Notes: generated by a model from the sequence alone, not told the origin. Shown: positions 46,544-55,581, counted from the stretch's first letter. The stretch is DNA of 64,000 nt from Pyrinomonadaceae bacterium (GCA_028284415.1 JANQRU010000003.1:35001-99000), one strand, 5' to 3'. Numbers and translations: made by a program.

Positions 46544-48370
46544 TTAATCAACAATTGGAAAGTTACGTGGTGCAATATTTAATTCATTAACTCTCAAGTT
46601 TCTGTAGCGTCCAAAATAGTAAACTAAAGAATCTAAATCGTTTCTAGTTTTTATTTGATCATCTCTGAAATCACCTTCTCCTCCTTTTATTGATAACTTA
46701 CTTTCAATTTGGGAAAGTATATTTGAGATGAATGGGTCGTTGAAAAAATCTTCTAAAGCAGACTCAAGCTTAGAGTTGGAAACAGATTCAAATTGTTTAA
46801 CACATCTTAAGAAAGTCCAATAAAGTAAATTGAACTGAATTTCTGATTCTGGTTTCACTAGTGCTTGTACTTCACTAACGTTATTTGAAGACAAAAATTC
46901 GGTAAATTCCTTTGTAGTAATATTTAAAAGTTTTGAAAACCTTAACTTAATAAGGTCAATGTTCAAAGGGATAAGAATTAGAATTAAGATTTTCCATAGA
47001 ATGGTTTGAATATTGTCTAATATTATTTTCGCAATATCATCATATTTTCCTGGTGGTCTTTGAGTTAGTACTAAAAAGCGTTCAAGAAATGTAGCCCAAT
47101 TTTCACCAGATTCAGTAGATGAAAAATCCATACATTGAGCACCCTTAATCATTTGCTTACATTCATAGTTTGTATAATTTCTATAGGTCATAATGTATGA
47201 AAGAACTGTCCAAGGAAAAAAAAGAGATATTCCATTAGAAAACCTATAGTCTAAACCCGTTGTAGCCCCTAGTTTTACAATATCGGTAGAACTCAAAATG
47301 TTTACAACATTATCACAATGGTTTCTAATTTTTTTTAGATCATTTTTATACATTTGATTTATTGGGTTTATATTAAATTTTAGCTCTTTTATCTCCGAGC
47401 GAATGGTTTTGCTTAGTATCTGAAAAAAATCTTTCATATCAATTGATTGATTATGCATAAATGTTTGACTTTTCCAGTGAGTAGTTAATAAAAGCCTCAA
47501 GAACCTATGTTCCATGAAATCAAATTTCTCTTTTTTGTATATGAGGCAAGGTATTATGTATGATAATTGTCTATTTATTAATTTAATCAATGGACGCAAT
47601 TCAATCTCAAAACCCTTAAGTTTATTTAAATTACAAGCACTAATATCAACTGAGCGTCCATTAAATGAATACTGATTATGGTAGGTACATACATTATCAA
47701 CGATTGTTTTTGTGACATCTGAAACATCTTTTACTAATTCGGTTACTATATTACGATAGTCCCAAGCGTAATTCGGAATACTACCTTGGGATCCAATCCA
47801 TTCCTCAGCTACATCTCGAAATTGATACATAACTTCAAGAGTGTTCATAACACATCCTTCAAAACCTAAGATATCCAGTTTTTCTTTAGGCAAGTATTTT
47901 TGTGTTGCTTCTTTAATTGTTTTTTGCAATTCGTAAATAGTAGTTATACCAGCAGGGTTTTCGTCTACTAGCAAAGTATTTCCTCTAAAAGCATCAGAAT
48001 GTGCAGATATTATTAAGACATATTTATCAGTACCAAACTTGCTTGCATCTTTTATCAAATTTTGAATGGCTTCTGAATTTGAGTTAGCTGAAGGGGCGGG
48101 AAGAGGAGAACTTACTCCACCACTTTTGGTTATTTCATACCTTATGGTTTTTGTTGCGGGATGTTGTGCATCATATTCAAATATGAAGTTTACATCTTTG
48201 TTATAAGAGCGCCCCCAAGCACCACTTGCAGAATTCTTAAGTTCAGTTATAGCTGTAATCATATCATCGCTTAAGTTGTTATCTCCTGCGAAGTAAATCA
48301 TAAATGTCCAACTCTCAGACAAGCCTTTATTGGTTTTACTTGCATTAACAGATGTTGATTCTTTAGTCAT
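46544..48370 (-). CDS. Clostripain-like (C11) cysteine peptidase, first copy
   Basis: 608 residues. Starts with WTFMIYFAGDNNLSDDM. The catalytic pair is His124 in IISAHSDAFRG (Ala-His-Ser in place of the usual Gly-His-Gly) and Cys173 in GFEGCVMNTLEV. No signal peptide. A hydrophobic stretch at about 450-475 (ILWKILILILIPLNIDLI) might be membrane-associated. The C-terminal tail RDDQIKTRN...FGRYRNLRVNELN nearly repeats that of its paralogue. GGAGTAATCAA precedes the ATG. It is the promoter-proximal gene of the three-protease operon, with a 143-base upstream gap to lysA. Confidence 0.85.
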   Translation of the reverse strand: MTKESTSVNASKTNKGLSESWTFMIYFAGDNNLSDDMITAITELKNSASGAWGRSYNKDVNFIFEYDAQHPATKTIRYEITKSGGVSSPLPAPSANSNSEAIQNLIKDASKFGTDKYVLIISAHSDAFRGNTLLVDENPAGITTIYELQKTIKEATQKYLPKEKLDILGFEGCVMNTLEVMYQFRDVAEEWIGSQGSIPNYAWDYRNIVTELVKDVSDVTKTIVDNVCTYHNQYSFNGRSVDISACNLNKLKGFEIELRPLIKLINRQLSYIIPCLIYKKEKFDFMEHRFLRLLLTTHWKSQTFMHNQSIDMKDFFQILSKTIRSEIKELKFNINPINQMYKNDLKKIRNHCDNVVNILSSTDIVKLGATTGLDYRFSNGISLFFPWTVLSYIMTYRNYTNYECKQMIKGAQCMDFSSTESGENWATFLERFLVLTQRPPGKYDDIAKIILDNIQTILWKILILILIPLNIDLIKLRFSKLLNITTKEFTEFLSSNNVSEVQALVKPESEIQFNLLYWTFLRCVKQFESVSNSKLESALEDFFNDPFISNILSQIESKLSIKGGEGDFRDDQIKTRNDLDSLVYYFGRYRNLRVNELNIAPRNFPIVD

Positions 48371-48513
48371 TTGATTACTCCTTCAAAAAGACGGCAAAAA
48401 CTTTGTAAAACTTTTCAATACATTACCTTTATTGATAAATGTCTTTTTTGAAGAAAATCTTACAAAGATTATTAATTTAATAGATTGTTTAGTGAAATAT
48501 TTAGCGAATTATA

Positions 48514-49944
48514 TCATTTAATCTTCTTAACAGTTCCACTTTTACTTATCTGAAGAATTGTTGGAAGCTCACGCCCATTATAAGGAAACATCTGAGCTAC
48601 TGAATAAGCTCCACAATTTAATAATGCTAGAATTTCGCCGACTTCTACGCTTTCAGGTAATAAACGATGATCAGGTAGTCGTTTTTCCCCTTCGATATCG
48701 AAATAGACATCGCCACCGTCACACAGTGGTCCGGCTAATTTGTAGGAGGTTTTATGTGGTTCGCCTGCACGTTCGGCGGAGATTAAGTGGTAATACCATT
48801 TATAGGTTTCCATTGAGAGTAAGATGTTAAAACCTGCATCGGTTAGTAGCCAGTGGTCGGTGGTCAGTGGTCGGTGATCAGCTGATTGCGAGATAATATC
48901 TTTTTCCGAAAACTGCTGACCGCCAATTGCTAATTGCTTTATCGGTCTCTTTTTGAAGTTTCTTACTTTTGTTAAGCAAATTCCGGCATCGGCGATAACG
49001 TATCTGCCGGGTTCGATGAGGAGTTCAATGTTTTCGAGTAAATTAGAAGCATTGGCTTTTTCGGCGTGAGTTTTTAAGTTTTGCCAAGCGTTGCTAATGA
49101 TTTCAGAGGGGTCGAGATCGGTGGAGAGTAAAGCTTTTTGATCTTCGGACATAAATTTTACGTGTGAATCATCGCGTAAATAATTGACTGGAAATCCACC
49201 GCCAAGGTTTAAGTGTGAAAGTTTGTGTCCCGTTTCGTTGAAGATTTTCAAAAGGTTTTCAAAAAGAGTCAATAAAGCATCCGAGTATGGTTCGGATTTT
49301 GGATTTTGTGAGCCGATGTGAATATGAATTCCGCAGAGGTTCATAAATTCGTCATTTCGATTCCATCTTCTAAAAGCCTCAAGGGCTTCTTCGGGCATCA
49401 TCCCGAATTTTGATGTGAGCAGAGCGGTTTGCAAGCCTTGTAATGTGTCACTTTCGATTTCAGGAACTAAACGCAGTGATACATTTGCTCTTTTTCCAAT
49501 AGATTTAGCGACTTTTTCTATCAGTTCAACTTCATAGAATGAATCGGCTTGGATTGCATAGATTTCAGATTCTATTGCCAGTTCAATTTCACTTTCCATT
49601 TTGGCAGAGCCATTAAAAATTATTTGATTGCCTGTGAAACCAGCATCCAAAGCCATCTGAAGTTCGCCGCCGGAATTTACTTCAATATCGCTACCTGCTT
49701 TTCTTATGACCTGCAAGATTTCGTGATTGGAATTAGCTTTTGCGGCGTAGCAAACTTGAAGTGGACAGTCGATGCCTTCTTCGGCTTTTTGTAGTCTTTT
49801 GATATTGTGTTTGATCCTTTTTTCACTAAACACAAATAAAGGTGTGTCATATTTTTCAGCTAGATCAACAGCCGAAACTCCGTCTATGTGAAGTTGATTA
49901 TTTTTTACTTCAAGAAAATTTTCTATTTCCCATGCTTTGCTCAT
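48514..49944 (-). CDS. lysA: Diaminopimelate decarboxylase-like protein with a repeat-derived insert
   Basis: 476 residues. A PLP-dependent fold-type III enzyme that makes L-lysine from meso-DAP. The PLP lysine is in CYAAKANSN, the glycine loop is HLNLGGGFP, EPGRYVIADAG follows, and the C-terminal cysteine region is GPLCDGGD with NCGAYSVAQMF. About 30 residues between KVRNFKKRPI and WLLTDAGFN have no counterpart that I know in the family. They are encoded by degenerate 7-bp repeats (48850-48937), in frame. The ATG at 49944 (MSKAWEIENF) is preferred over one 13 codons upstream. Other PLP decarboxylases of this fold are possible. Confidence 0.85.
   Translation of the reverse strand: MSKAWEIENFLEVKNNQLHIDGVSAVDLAEKYDTPLFVFSEKRIKHNIKRLQKAEEGIDCPLQVCYAAKANSNHEILQVIRKAGSDIEVNSGGELQMALDAGFTGNQIIFNGSAKMESEIELAIESEIYAIQADSFYEVELIEKVAKSIGKRANVSLRLVPEIESDTLQGLQTALLTSKFGMMPEEALEAFRRWNRNDEFMNLCGIHIHIGSQNPKSEPYSDALLTLFENLLKIFNETGHKLSHLNLGGGFPVNYLRDDSHVKFMSEDQKALLSTDLDPSEIISNAWQNLKTHAEKANASNLLENIELLIEPGRYVIADAGICLTKVRNFKKRPIKQLAIGGQQFSEKDIISQSADHRPLTTDHWLLTDAGFNILLSMETYKWYYHLISAERAGEPHKTSYKLAGPLCDGGDVYFDIEGEKRLPDHRLLPESVEVGEILALLNCGAYSVAQMFPYNGRELPTILQISKSGTVKKIK
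48850..48937 (-). repeat. Degenerate tandem heptamers inside lysA
   Basis: On the minus strand the insert begins with GCAATTA, GCAATTG, GCGGTCA, GCAGTTT (48937-48910) and ends with ACCGACC, ACTGACC, ACCGACC, ACTGGCT (about 48877-48850). It encodes IKQLAIGGQQF, a short linker and DHRPLTTDHW, keeping the reading frame. Confidence 0.75.
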
Positions 49945-50059
49945 TAAATTATTAAAACTAAACTCTAAGTAAAACTCAATCACAAAACATCAAAATTAAT
50001 TTTGTTATAATGGCGAACTGAGATTTTTAAAAATTCATCTAATATTATGCTTTTGTGTT

Positions 50060-50929
50060 ATGAATAAATTTAGATTCTTTATTATTTTATTATTTTTAGC
50101 TTTTGCGACTGGTGGATTTATCTTATTTAATAATGATAGAAACGTCGTCCAGTCAAAAAAAATCAATCTTAATTTTGAAAAAGCCGCCCTACAAAATAGT
50201 AGTTTGCAGTATTCTTTAAGATGGACTCTTGGCAGAAAACCTCAAAGAGGATGGTATTTGTATGTCTCGCTCTTACAAAAAACTCTTAAAACTGAAGCAG
50301 ATGCCAAAAGTGCAGAATTTGCAAAAGCAGTTTATAGATGGCAAGTAGGAAGAAGACTAAAAGCAAGCGGCGTTTTGAATCAAAAAACGCTATATTCTCT
50401 TATCAAATACTGGCAGTCGAAAAGAATCAGACCAATTTATCTTGCCAAGGAAAACCAGCTATTAACGGCACATATATCAAATTTTTACGATCCAACACGC
50501 GATGTAGAATTATTAAAAGTAGAAAAAGAAACTTTTAAGGCATACAAAAAAATGGTTGCAGCGGCAATCGCTGATGAAGATTTGAATTTAAAGGTTGATA
50601 AAGATTCAAATTTAAGTGCTGAAGAGCAATTCTTTAAGTTAATCTCAACCTACCGTTCTCCAGCTTATCAGGCAGGTTTACGAAAAAAAGAGCCAAATGC
50701 AAGCCGTGCTCAAATAGCTTTTAAGAGTCCACATTTTACTGGCAGGGCATTAGATATTTATGTCGGTGGAGAGCCGGTTACGACCAAAGATTTTAATCGT
50801 GCTATTCAAGTTAAAACTCCTGCTTACAAATGGTTAGTGAAAAATGCAGATAAGTTTGGTTTTTATCCATATTTTTATGAGCCTTGGCATTGGGAGTATG
50901 TTCCAAAAAGTATGAAAAAAGCTGAATGA
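50060..50929 (+). CDS. VanY-type D,D-carboxypeptidase (M15) with an N-terminal binding domain
   Basis: 289 residues. An N-terminal signal peptide or anchor (about 5-24) precedes a peptidoglycan-binding-like helical region (about 75-120, FAKAVYRWQVGRRLKASGVL). The C-terminal VanY/M15 domain has zinc ligands His and Asp in SPHFTGRALDIYV (HxxxxxxD) and a second His in EPWHWEYVP. STYRSPAYQ is the usual preceding strand. It trims D-Ala or other ends from peptidoglycan peptides. It is divergent from lysA, with 76-115 bases between depending on the lysA start. Confidence 0.85.
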   Translation: MNKFRFFIILLFLAFATGGFILFNNDRNVVQSKKINLNFEKAALQNSSLQYSLRWTLGRKPQRGWYLYVSLLQKTLKTEADAKSAEFAKAVYRWQVGRRLKASGVLNQKTLYSLIKYWQSKRIRPIYLAKENQLLTAHISNFYDPTRDVELLKVEKETFKAYKKMVAAAIADEDLNLKVDKDSNLSAEEQFFKLISTYRSPAYQAGLRKKEPNASRAQIAFKSPHFTGRALDIYVGGEPVTTKDFNRAIQVKTPAYKWLVKNADKFGFYPYFYEPWHWEYVPKSMKKAE

Positions 50930-50953
50930 TGTTGTAAATGATCATTCAGCTTT
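50918..50953. terminator. Bidirectional terminator between vanY-like and L,D-transpeptidase genes
   Basis: A perfect 13-bp stem (50918-50930 with 50941-50953), loop of ten bases, with A-rich and T-rich flanks in both directions. It overlaps the stop codon of the plus-strand gene. Confidence 0.88.
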
Positions 50954-50973
50954 ACTTTATTTATTATAAGATT

Positions 50974-51924
50974 TTATCTTCTTCTTTTTCTCGTTTTTCT
51001 TTTAGATTTTGATTTTAGTTTCAAAACAGGTTGGGCTTTACCGCTAAGAAGCTCGCCTTCTTTTATCTGTTCCACACTGACGACATACATTCTTTTGTTT
51101 TTGGCACGTGCAAAAGCTTTATTAATGTCTATATCAGAAATGTTGGAATCATCAATGCTGTTACTTTTTAGCTCTTTTCTTAAATTTTCAACTGTATTCT
51201 TTTTGTAGCCATAAACGTCAGGATAAATGTGTAATTTTCCACCCTCAATAACGATAGTGTCGTAAGTAATTTCAATTGGAAGAGTTTCCTGCAAATCAAT
51301 GACAAAAGTTTTCTTAGTTCTTTTGGCAGTAGAGATTTCCGAATCAGAGATTTCCAAAGAGTGTGCAGAAACTACTTTTGCGTTTAAGTCATACAAATCA
51401 TTTCTCAAAACTCTGATACATCCGTGAGATACCAGATTTCCTAAATCTCTCGTTCCTTTTGCTTGATGTATTAAATAACCATATCCAAGAGGGATTTTTA
51501 TTTTGCCAAGAGGATTTCGGGGATCGGTTGGTTGAATTACTAAGCCACGTAATGCAGGTGCGACCCAATCGCTATTTGGCGGAATCCAGATAGGATTCCA
51601 AATGATATTTTTTATTTCTCTGCGACCAACAAATATCGGGTAATCTTTTTTCCCGACTCCGATTAGATAATTTTTTACTTCTTTACCGTTTTGCCAAAAT
51701 GTCATTTGGAAAGCAGGTACATTTACCGTCAGTCTTATGTCGTTTTGACCCGATTGGAAAGGAGCTTTTTCAATTATTCCGCCTGTGCGTTGGTCAGAAC
51801 GAGCTGAATCACGAGCCATATCTTTAATATAAGATTGCCCGTAACTTAAACTTACTCCAATGAAAATTACGAAAATGGTTGAAAAGATTTTTTTCGAGTT
51901 TGAAAAAGAAAATTTAAGATTCAT
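50974..51924 (-). CDS. L,D-transpeptidase (YkuD family)
   Basis: 316 residues. A signal peptide (about 1-30) precedes a YkuD domain at about 62-210 with the catalytic motif LVSHGCIRVLRND (His167, Cys169). The C-terminal extension (about 215-316) ends in a very basic stretch (KSKSKRKTRKRRR) that may bind the wall or lipopolysaccharide. YkuD enzymes make 3-3 cross-links or attach lipoproteins to peptidoglycan. It lies 23 bases after murQ on the same strand and is probably co-transcribed with it. Confidence 0.9.
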   Translation of the reverse strand: MNLKFSFSNSKKIFSTIFVIFIGVSLSYGQSYIKDMARDSARSDQRTGGIIEKAPFQSGQNDIRLTVNVPAFQMTFWQNGKEVKNYLIGVGKKDYPIFVGRREIKNIIWNPIWIPPNSDWVAPALRGLVIQPTDPRNPLGKIKIPLGYGYLIHQAKGTRDLGNLVSHGCIRVLRNDLYDLNAKVVSAHSLEISDSEISTAKRTKKTFVIDLQETLPIEITYDTIVIEGGKLHIYPDVYGYKKNTVENLRKELKSNSIDDSNISDIDINKAFARAKNKRMYVVSVEQIKEGELLSGKAQPVLKLKSKSKRKTRKRRR

Positions 51925-51947
51925 ATAAGTTTTGTCGTATAAAGCAT

Positions 51948-52850
51948 TTAAGTAGTTGCTTTTATTTTTGAGATGGCAGTTTCGATCACATCATTTGCTT
52001 CTAGAAGTGCATCACTGGCTTCATCTAAACTGGCATTAGTTTGCCCCATTACTAGAGCGATTTTTAAGTTATTTTTTGCGGAGTGAAATAAAGTTTTTGC
52101 CGATTCGTTATTTAAATTCAACTCGTTCATCAAAATTCGTATGCTTCGTTCAACTAATTTTTTATTCTTAGGTTTAAGATTAGTCATTCGATTTCCTTTA
52201 ACATAACCGAGTTTGATCATCACTGTTGTAGAAATCATATTTAGAATCATTTTTTGTGCTGTGCCAGCTTTCATACGTGTAGAGCCCGTAATAGCTTCAG
52301 CACCAACGACGGCAATGATTGGTGTATCTACGACTTTTGTGATCTCAGAATCAGAAACACAAGTTATACAAGCCGTAAAACAGTCGATACTTCGTGCGTA
52401 TTCGACTGCACCGATGGTGTAGGGCGTTCGACCTGATGCAGCAATTCCTATAACAGCATCATTATTTGTTATGCCGAGTGCAATCAAATCTTTTTTTCCG
52501 GCATCTTTATTATCCTCAGATGCTTCGGTTGCTTTATACAAAGCTTTAAATCCACCAGCGATAACTCCCTGAATCAGGTTTGGTGAAACTCCAAACGTAG
52601 GCGGTATTTCACTCGCATCTAGAACACCCAAACGACCTGAGGTACCTGTTCCAACATAAAAAAGTTTGCCTGATTTTTTCAATCTTTCAGAAATTTTATC
52701 AATTGCAGAAGCAATTTGTGGCAAGGCTTTCTCTATTGCTGTAGCTACCTTTTTATCTTCATCGTTGATTAAGCGTATTGCCTCTAAAGTCGGAAGTTTG
52801 TCTATATTTACTGTATTTAGGTTTTCCTGTTCGGTTATAGGTAAAGACAT
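51948..52850 (-). CDS. murQ: N-acetylmuramic acid 6-phosphate etherase
   Basis: 300 residues, standard length. MurQ cleaves the ether bond of MurNAc-6P to give GlcNAc-6P and D-lactate in cell-wall recycling. SIS-fold motifs: YVGTGTSGRLGVLDASE, IGIAASGRTPYTIGA and AEAITGSTRMKAGTAQK. The frame extends 12 codons upstream, but MSLPITEQENLNTVNIDKL at 52850 matches family starts. It is first in a unit with the L,D-transpeptidase gene. Confidence 0.96.
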   Translation of the reverse strand: MSLPITEQENLNTVNIDKLPTLEAIRLINDEDKKVATAIEKALPQIASAIDKISERLKKSGKLFYVGTGTSGRLGVLDASEIPPTFGVSPNLIQGVIAGGFKALYKATEASEDNKDAGKKDLIALGITNNDAVIGIAASGRTPYTIGAVEYARSIDCFTACITCVSDSEITKVVDTPIIAVVGAEAITGSTRMKAGTAQKMILNMISTTVMIKLGYVKGNRMTNLKPKNKKLVERSIRILMNELNLNNESAKTLFHSAKNNLKIALVMGQTNASLDEASDALLEANDVIETAISKIKATT

Positions 52851-53210
52851 ATTTGAATGCTGAAATTTTTTCAAAATATAACACAAAGTTTGCCCAAATG
52901 GAGGTCATTAAATGAAAACTTCCGAAACAATACTTCGAAGTCCAATTAAGAACTTTAATCAATCGACCTCACTCGAAAGTTACGAGTCATCTCGAAAAAA
53001 GAAATGCTGAGTGGGTATTTGAGAAAGCAGATAATATCAAGAAATTTGTGTAAACCCACAAATAGCTGAAGTATTTTGCACCTCCAAAGCAATCAAGCGA
53101 AAGTTGTTTAATTCTTGGAACTTTGAATAATCCTAAAATTATTGACAAAATAATAATATCGAGTTGGTAAATTATTTGACCGACTTAATACAGAACGAGC
53201 GAGGGAAATT
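52851..53210. other. Gap without an intact gene, possibly decayed
   Basis: 360 bases between murQ and the deaminase pseudogene. All frames are broken by stops. One short frame from 52913 (GGAGG upstream) gives only 32 residues, and longer stretches such as RNAEWVFEKADNIKKF are interrupted. It may be remnant coding DNA; I see no RNA gene or repeat. Confidence 0.3.
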
Positions 53211-53684
53211 ATGAACGAATTAGACAAAAAATATCTACGAATCTCATTTCAAGTTGCGAAAGAAGCATACGACAAAGGAAATCATCCGTTTGGGGCAGTT
53301 TTAGTTGGTGAATAGGGAAATGAACTGCTTCGAGCTGGAAATACGATTGAGGAAGACGTTGATACTACGGCTCATGCTGAAACAAATCTTTTAAGAATGG
53401 CTTGGGAAAAATACACTCAAGATTTCCTCAAAACCTGCACACTATATTCATCAGCTGAACCATGTGTGATGTGTAGCGGAACAATTTATTGGAGCGGTGT
53501 AGGCAGAACAGTTTTTGGCATAGATATCTATCGACAAGCTGAATTAGCTTAAGACGCACAAGATTTTGCACCTGTCATAGAGTGCAAAGAGATAATAGAA
53601 AAAGGCAAGAAAGACTATATGAAGATAGAAGGACCTTTTCTTCCCGAGGAAGCTGAAAAAGTCTTTATGGTTGAACCTAAATAG
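53211..53684 (+). pseudogene. Cytidine/deoxycytidylate deaminase-family pseudogene (two in-frame stops)
   Basis: The frame from ATG 53211 (GAGGG upstream) gives a nearly complete zinc-dependent deaminase. Visible are MNELDKKYLRISFQVAKEA, HPFGAVLVGE, the first zinc motif TAHAETN and the second SAEPCVMCSGTIYWSG. It is interrupted by TAG at codon 35 (53313) and TAA at codon 114 (53550) and ends at a normal TAG at 53682. Both stops fall where Glu or Gln would be expected and could be single substitutions. The length (157 codons) and the layout are typical of guanine/tRNA-adenosine-type deaminases of this superfamily. No frameshift is needed, so decay is recent, or these are sequencing errors. Confidence 0.85.
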
Positions 53685-53698
53685 TTAATATAACATAA

Positions 53699-54610
53699 CT
53701 AAAATACGGTAAAGTTATATTGAATTCTTTTATAAACTGTATAAGGTTTGCCATCCATTACAGGTGGAACAAATGTTATTCCTCTAGCGGCTTCGATAGC
53801 TTTATTAGTCAGCCCTAGAGGAAGCTTTTTGAGTGCCTCAATCGAATTTACTTCTCCCTTCTTTGTAAATGCTACCCGAAGCAGAACAGAACCGTTAAGA
53901 TGATAAAGTCTGGCAAGATCCGTGTAATTGGGGCTTGGTTTAGAATAGAGTCTTAATTTTGAGTTCTTAGTATTTGTAATAATTGATTCAATATCAATCT
54001 TTCCTTTTTTATATGGTAGTCCTGTTCCAATTCCGCTTTTGGGTTTACTTTTCTCTTTTGCAGCATGTTTAGATTTAAGTTTTTCAGCAAAACGGGCTAG
54101 AGCACTTGTGTCTTTTGGAGGAAATCCATTCATAGTAGATTTGCTAAACTCTATGGAATCAAAAAATTGAGAAATAAGTTTGTCATTTTGTTTTTCACTC
54201 AAAGCATGAAATAAGTAGTATCTTTTTGTAGTCGAAAGTGTAATTACGTGATTATAGAAACCCTCTTTGTCTTTGAAGTGATATTTTGTCCCCAAAAGAT
54301 TACCTAAAGTTGTTTTTATAGATGCTGACCCATTTTCTTTTGCAAGATTTTCTATATCATTCAATGGTAAGTATTGTTTCTCAAGGCTTGATTTAATGAA
54401 AAAATAAGTGTCATTTACTTTTGCTCTATATAGAGCTGAGACTATTTTGCCGTTATCTTCTATGTAATTAGCAGCAAAATTACTTTTTGGTATTTTTAAG
54501 TTAAATTCCTCATGTACTTCTGATAATTGCTTCCACTCAACTTTTTCCGATTGAGCAAATAAAGGCACTGTAAGCAAAACTAAGACAAATAATATATTTA
54601 GTAATTTCAT
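53699..54610 (-). CDS. Secreted protein with a TonB C-terminal domain
   Basis: 303 residues. The signal peptide ends near FAQS (residue 21). A central region of about 150 residues has no family I know. The C-terminal domain (about 225-303) is TonB_C: GSVLLRVAFTKKGEVNSIEA and AARGITFVPPVMDGKPY with a terminal beta strand (KRIQYNFTVF). No N-terminal membrane anchor remains after cleavage, so it is not a classical TonB. Such proteins often act alone in the envelope. Two bases separate it from the upstream kinase gene, so they are co-transcribed. Confidence 0.75.
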   Translation of the reverse strand: MKLLNILFVLVLLTVPLFAQSEKVEWKQLSEVHEEFNLKIPKSNFAANYIEDNGKIVSALYRAKVNDTYFFIKSSLEKQYLPLNDIENLAKENGSASIKTTLGNLLGTKYHFKDKEGFYNHVITLSTTKRYYLFHALSEKQNDKLISQFFDSIEFSKSTMNGFPPKDTSALARFAEKLKSKHAAKEKSKPKSGIGTGLPYKKGKIDIESIITNTKNSKLRLYSKPSPNYTDLARLYHLNGSVLLRVAFTKKGEVNSIEALKKLPLGLTNKAIEAARGITFVPPVMDGKPYTVYKRIQYNFTVF

Positions 54611-54612
54611 AA

Positions 54613-55581
54613 TTAATTAGGTTCAAAATTTCTAAAAGCCATCGTTGCCGCTGCATTGGCAGGATTTAATTTGGGGTCTTGCAAATAGGCTTTCGGAGCA
54701 TATGAATGAACGGTTTCTATTAAAGGTTTTGTTAAAAGTTCACCTGCTTTAAAAATACTACCGACCATGCCGATCGGAATCTTCTTACTTTCTAAGTTTA
54801 GTTTTTTTATCACAGCATAAGCCGCAAGACCAAGCTCAAAACCTGCCACAGACATGATCTCAATAGCTATTTCATCACCTTCTAAGGCAGTCTGGACAAC
54901 ATATTTAGCAAAACCTGCTAAACGTTTGTTGTCCATTTGTGGCGAATAGATGGCAACAATCAAATCTTCCGGCGTTGAAGCTCTGAAATATTCTGCACCG
55001 ACATAACTTAGTTTGGTTGGTCGTCCACGACCATCTAAGGCTTTGGCAATTGCTTGCAAAGCTTGTTTGGCAATGCTTACGCCACCGCCTTCATCTCCCG
55101 CAATTGGTCCCCAACCTCCGGCTGTTGCTTCATTTCCTTTTGTATCTTTCCCGTAACATATTGAGCCGGTTCCGGAAATTATTACGAGCCCCTCCTTGCC
55201 GAGAGTCGTTCCAAATAAAGCTATCTCTGCGTCAGTTACTACTTCTATGTTTTTTATTGAGAGATTTATAAATGCACTTTGTCGAACTCTTTCACGTAAA
55301 TCGGCACGCCTAACGCCCGCAAGCCCGAATGTTGCTGAAACAATATCTTCTGGACTTCTAAAAATTTGATCACAAGCAGAGTTTACAGCTTGTGAAATAT
55401 TAGCTACTGCTGTTTCAACACCAACACGCAAAGGGTTCGAAGGTCCTGAAAAGCCTTCACAAACAAAGTTTTTTTCTTTATCTAAAATGACAATGTGAGT
55501 TTTTGTTCCGCCGCCATCAACACCCAGAAAAAGTTCATGAGCAGATGATAAGTCTTTTTCTTTTCTATGTTTTGTGGGCAT
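54613..55581 (-). CDS. BadF/BadG-type amino-sugar kinase (GlcNAc/MurNAc kinase)
   Basis: 322 residues of the ASKHA fold. Phosphate-1 motif FLGVDGGGTKTHIVILD near residue 17, phosphate-2 VISGTGSICYG near 135, then AGGWGPIAGDEGGGVSIAKQ, which marks GlcNAc-kinase-like BadF proteins. MurK of Clostridium, from the same family, phosphorylates both MurNAc and GlcNAc. With murQ, nagZ, namZ-like and nagA nearby, that dual role is likely here. It is divergent from the LysR gene, with a 147-base shared upstream region. Confidence 0.85.
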   Translation of the reverse strand: MPTKHRKEKDLSSAHELFLGVDGGGTKTHIVILDKEKNFVCEGFSGPSNPLRVGVETAVANISQAVNSACDQIFRSPEDIVSATFGLAGVRRADLRERVRQSAFINLSIKNIEVVTDAEIALFGTTLGKEGLVIISGTGSICYGKDTKGNEATAGGWGPIAGDEGGGVSIAKQALQAIAKALDGRGRPTKLSYVGAEYFRASTPEDLIVAIYSPQMDNKRLAGFAKYVVQTALEGDEIAIEIMSVAGFELGLAAYAVIKKLNLESKKIPIGMVGSIFKAGELLTKPLIETVHSYAPKAYLQDPKLNPANAAATMAFRNFEPN

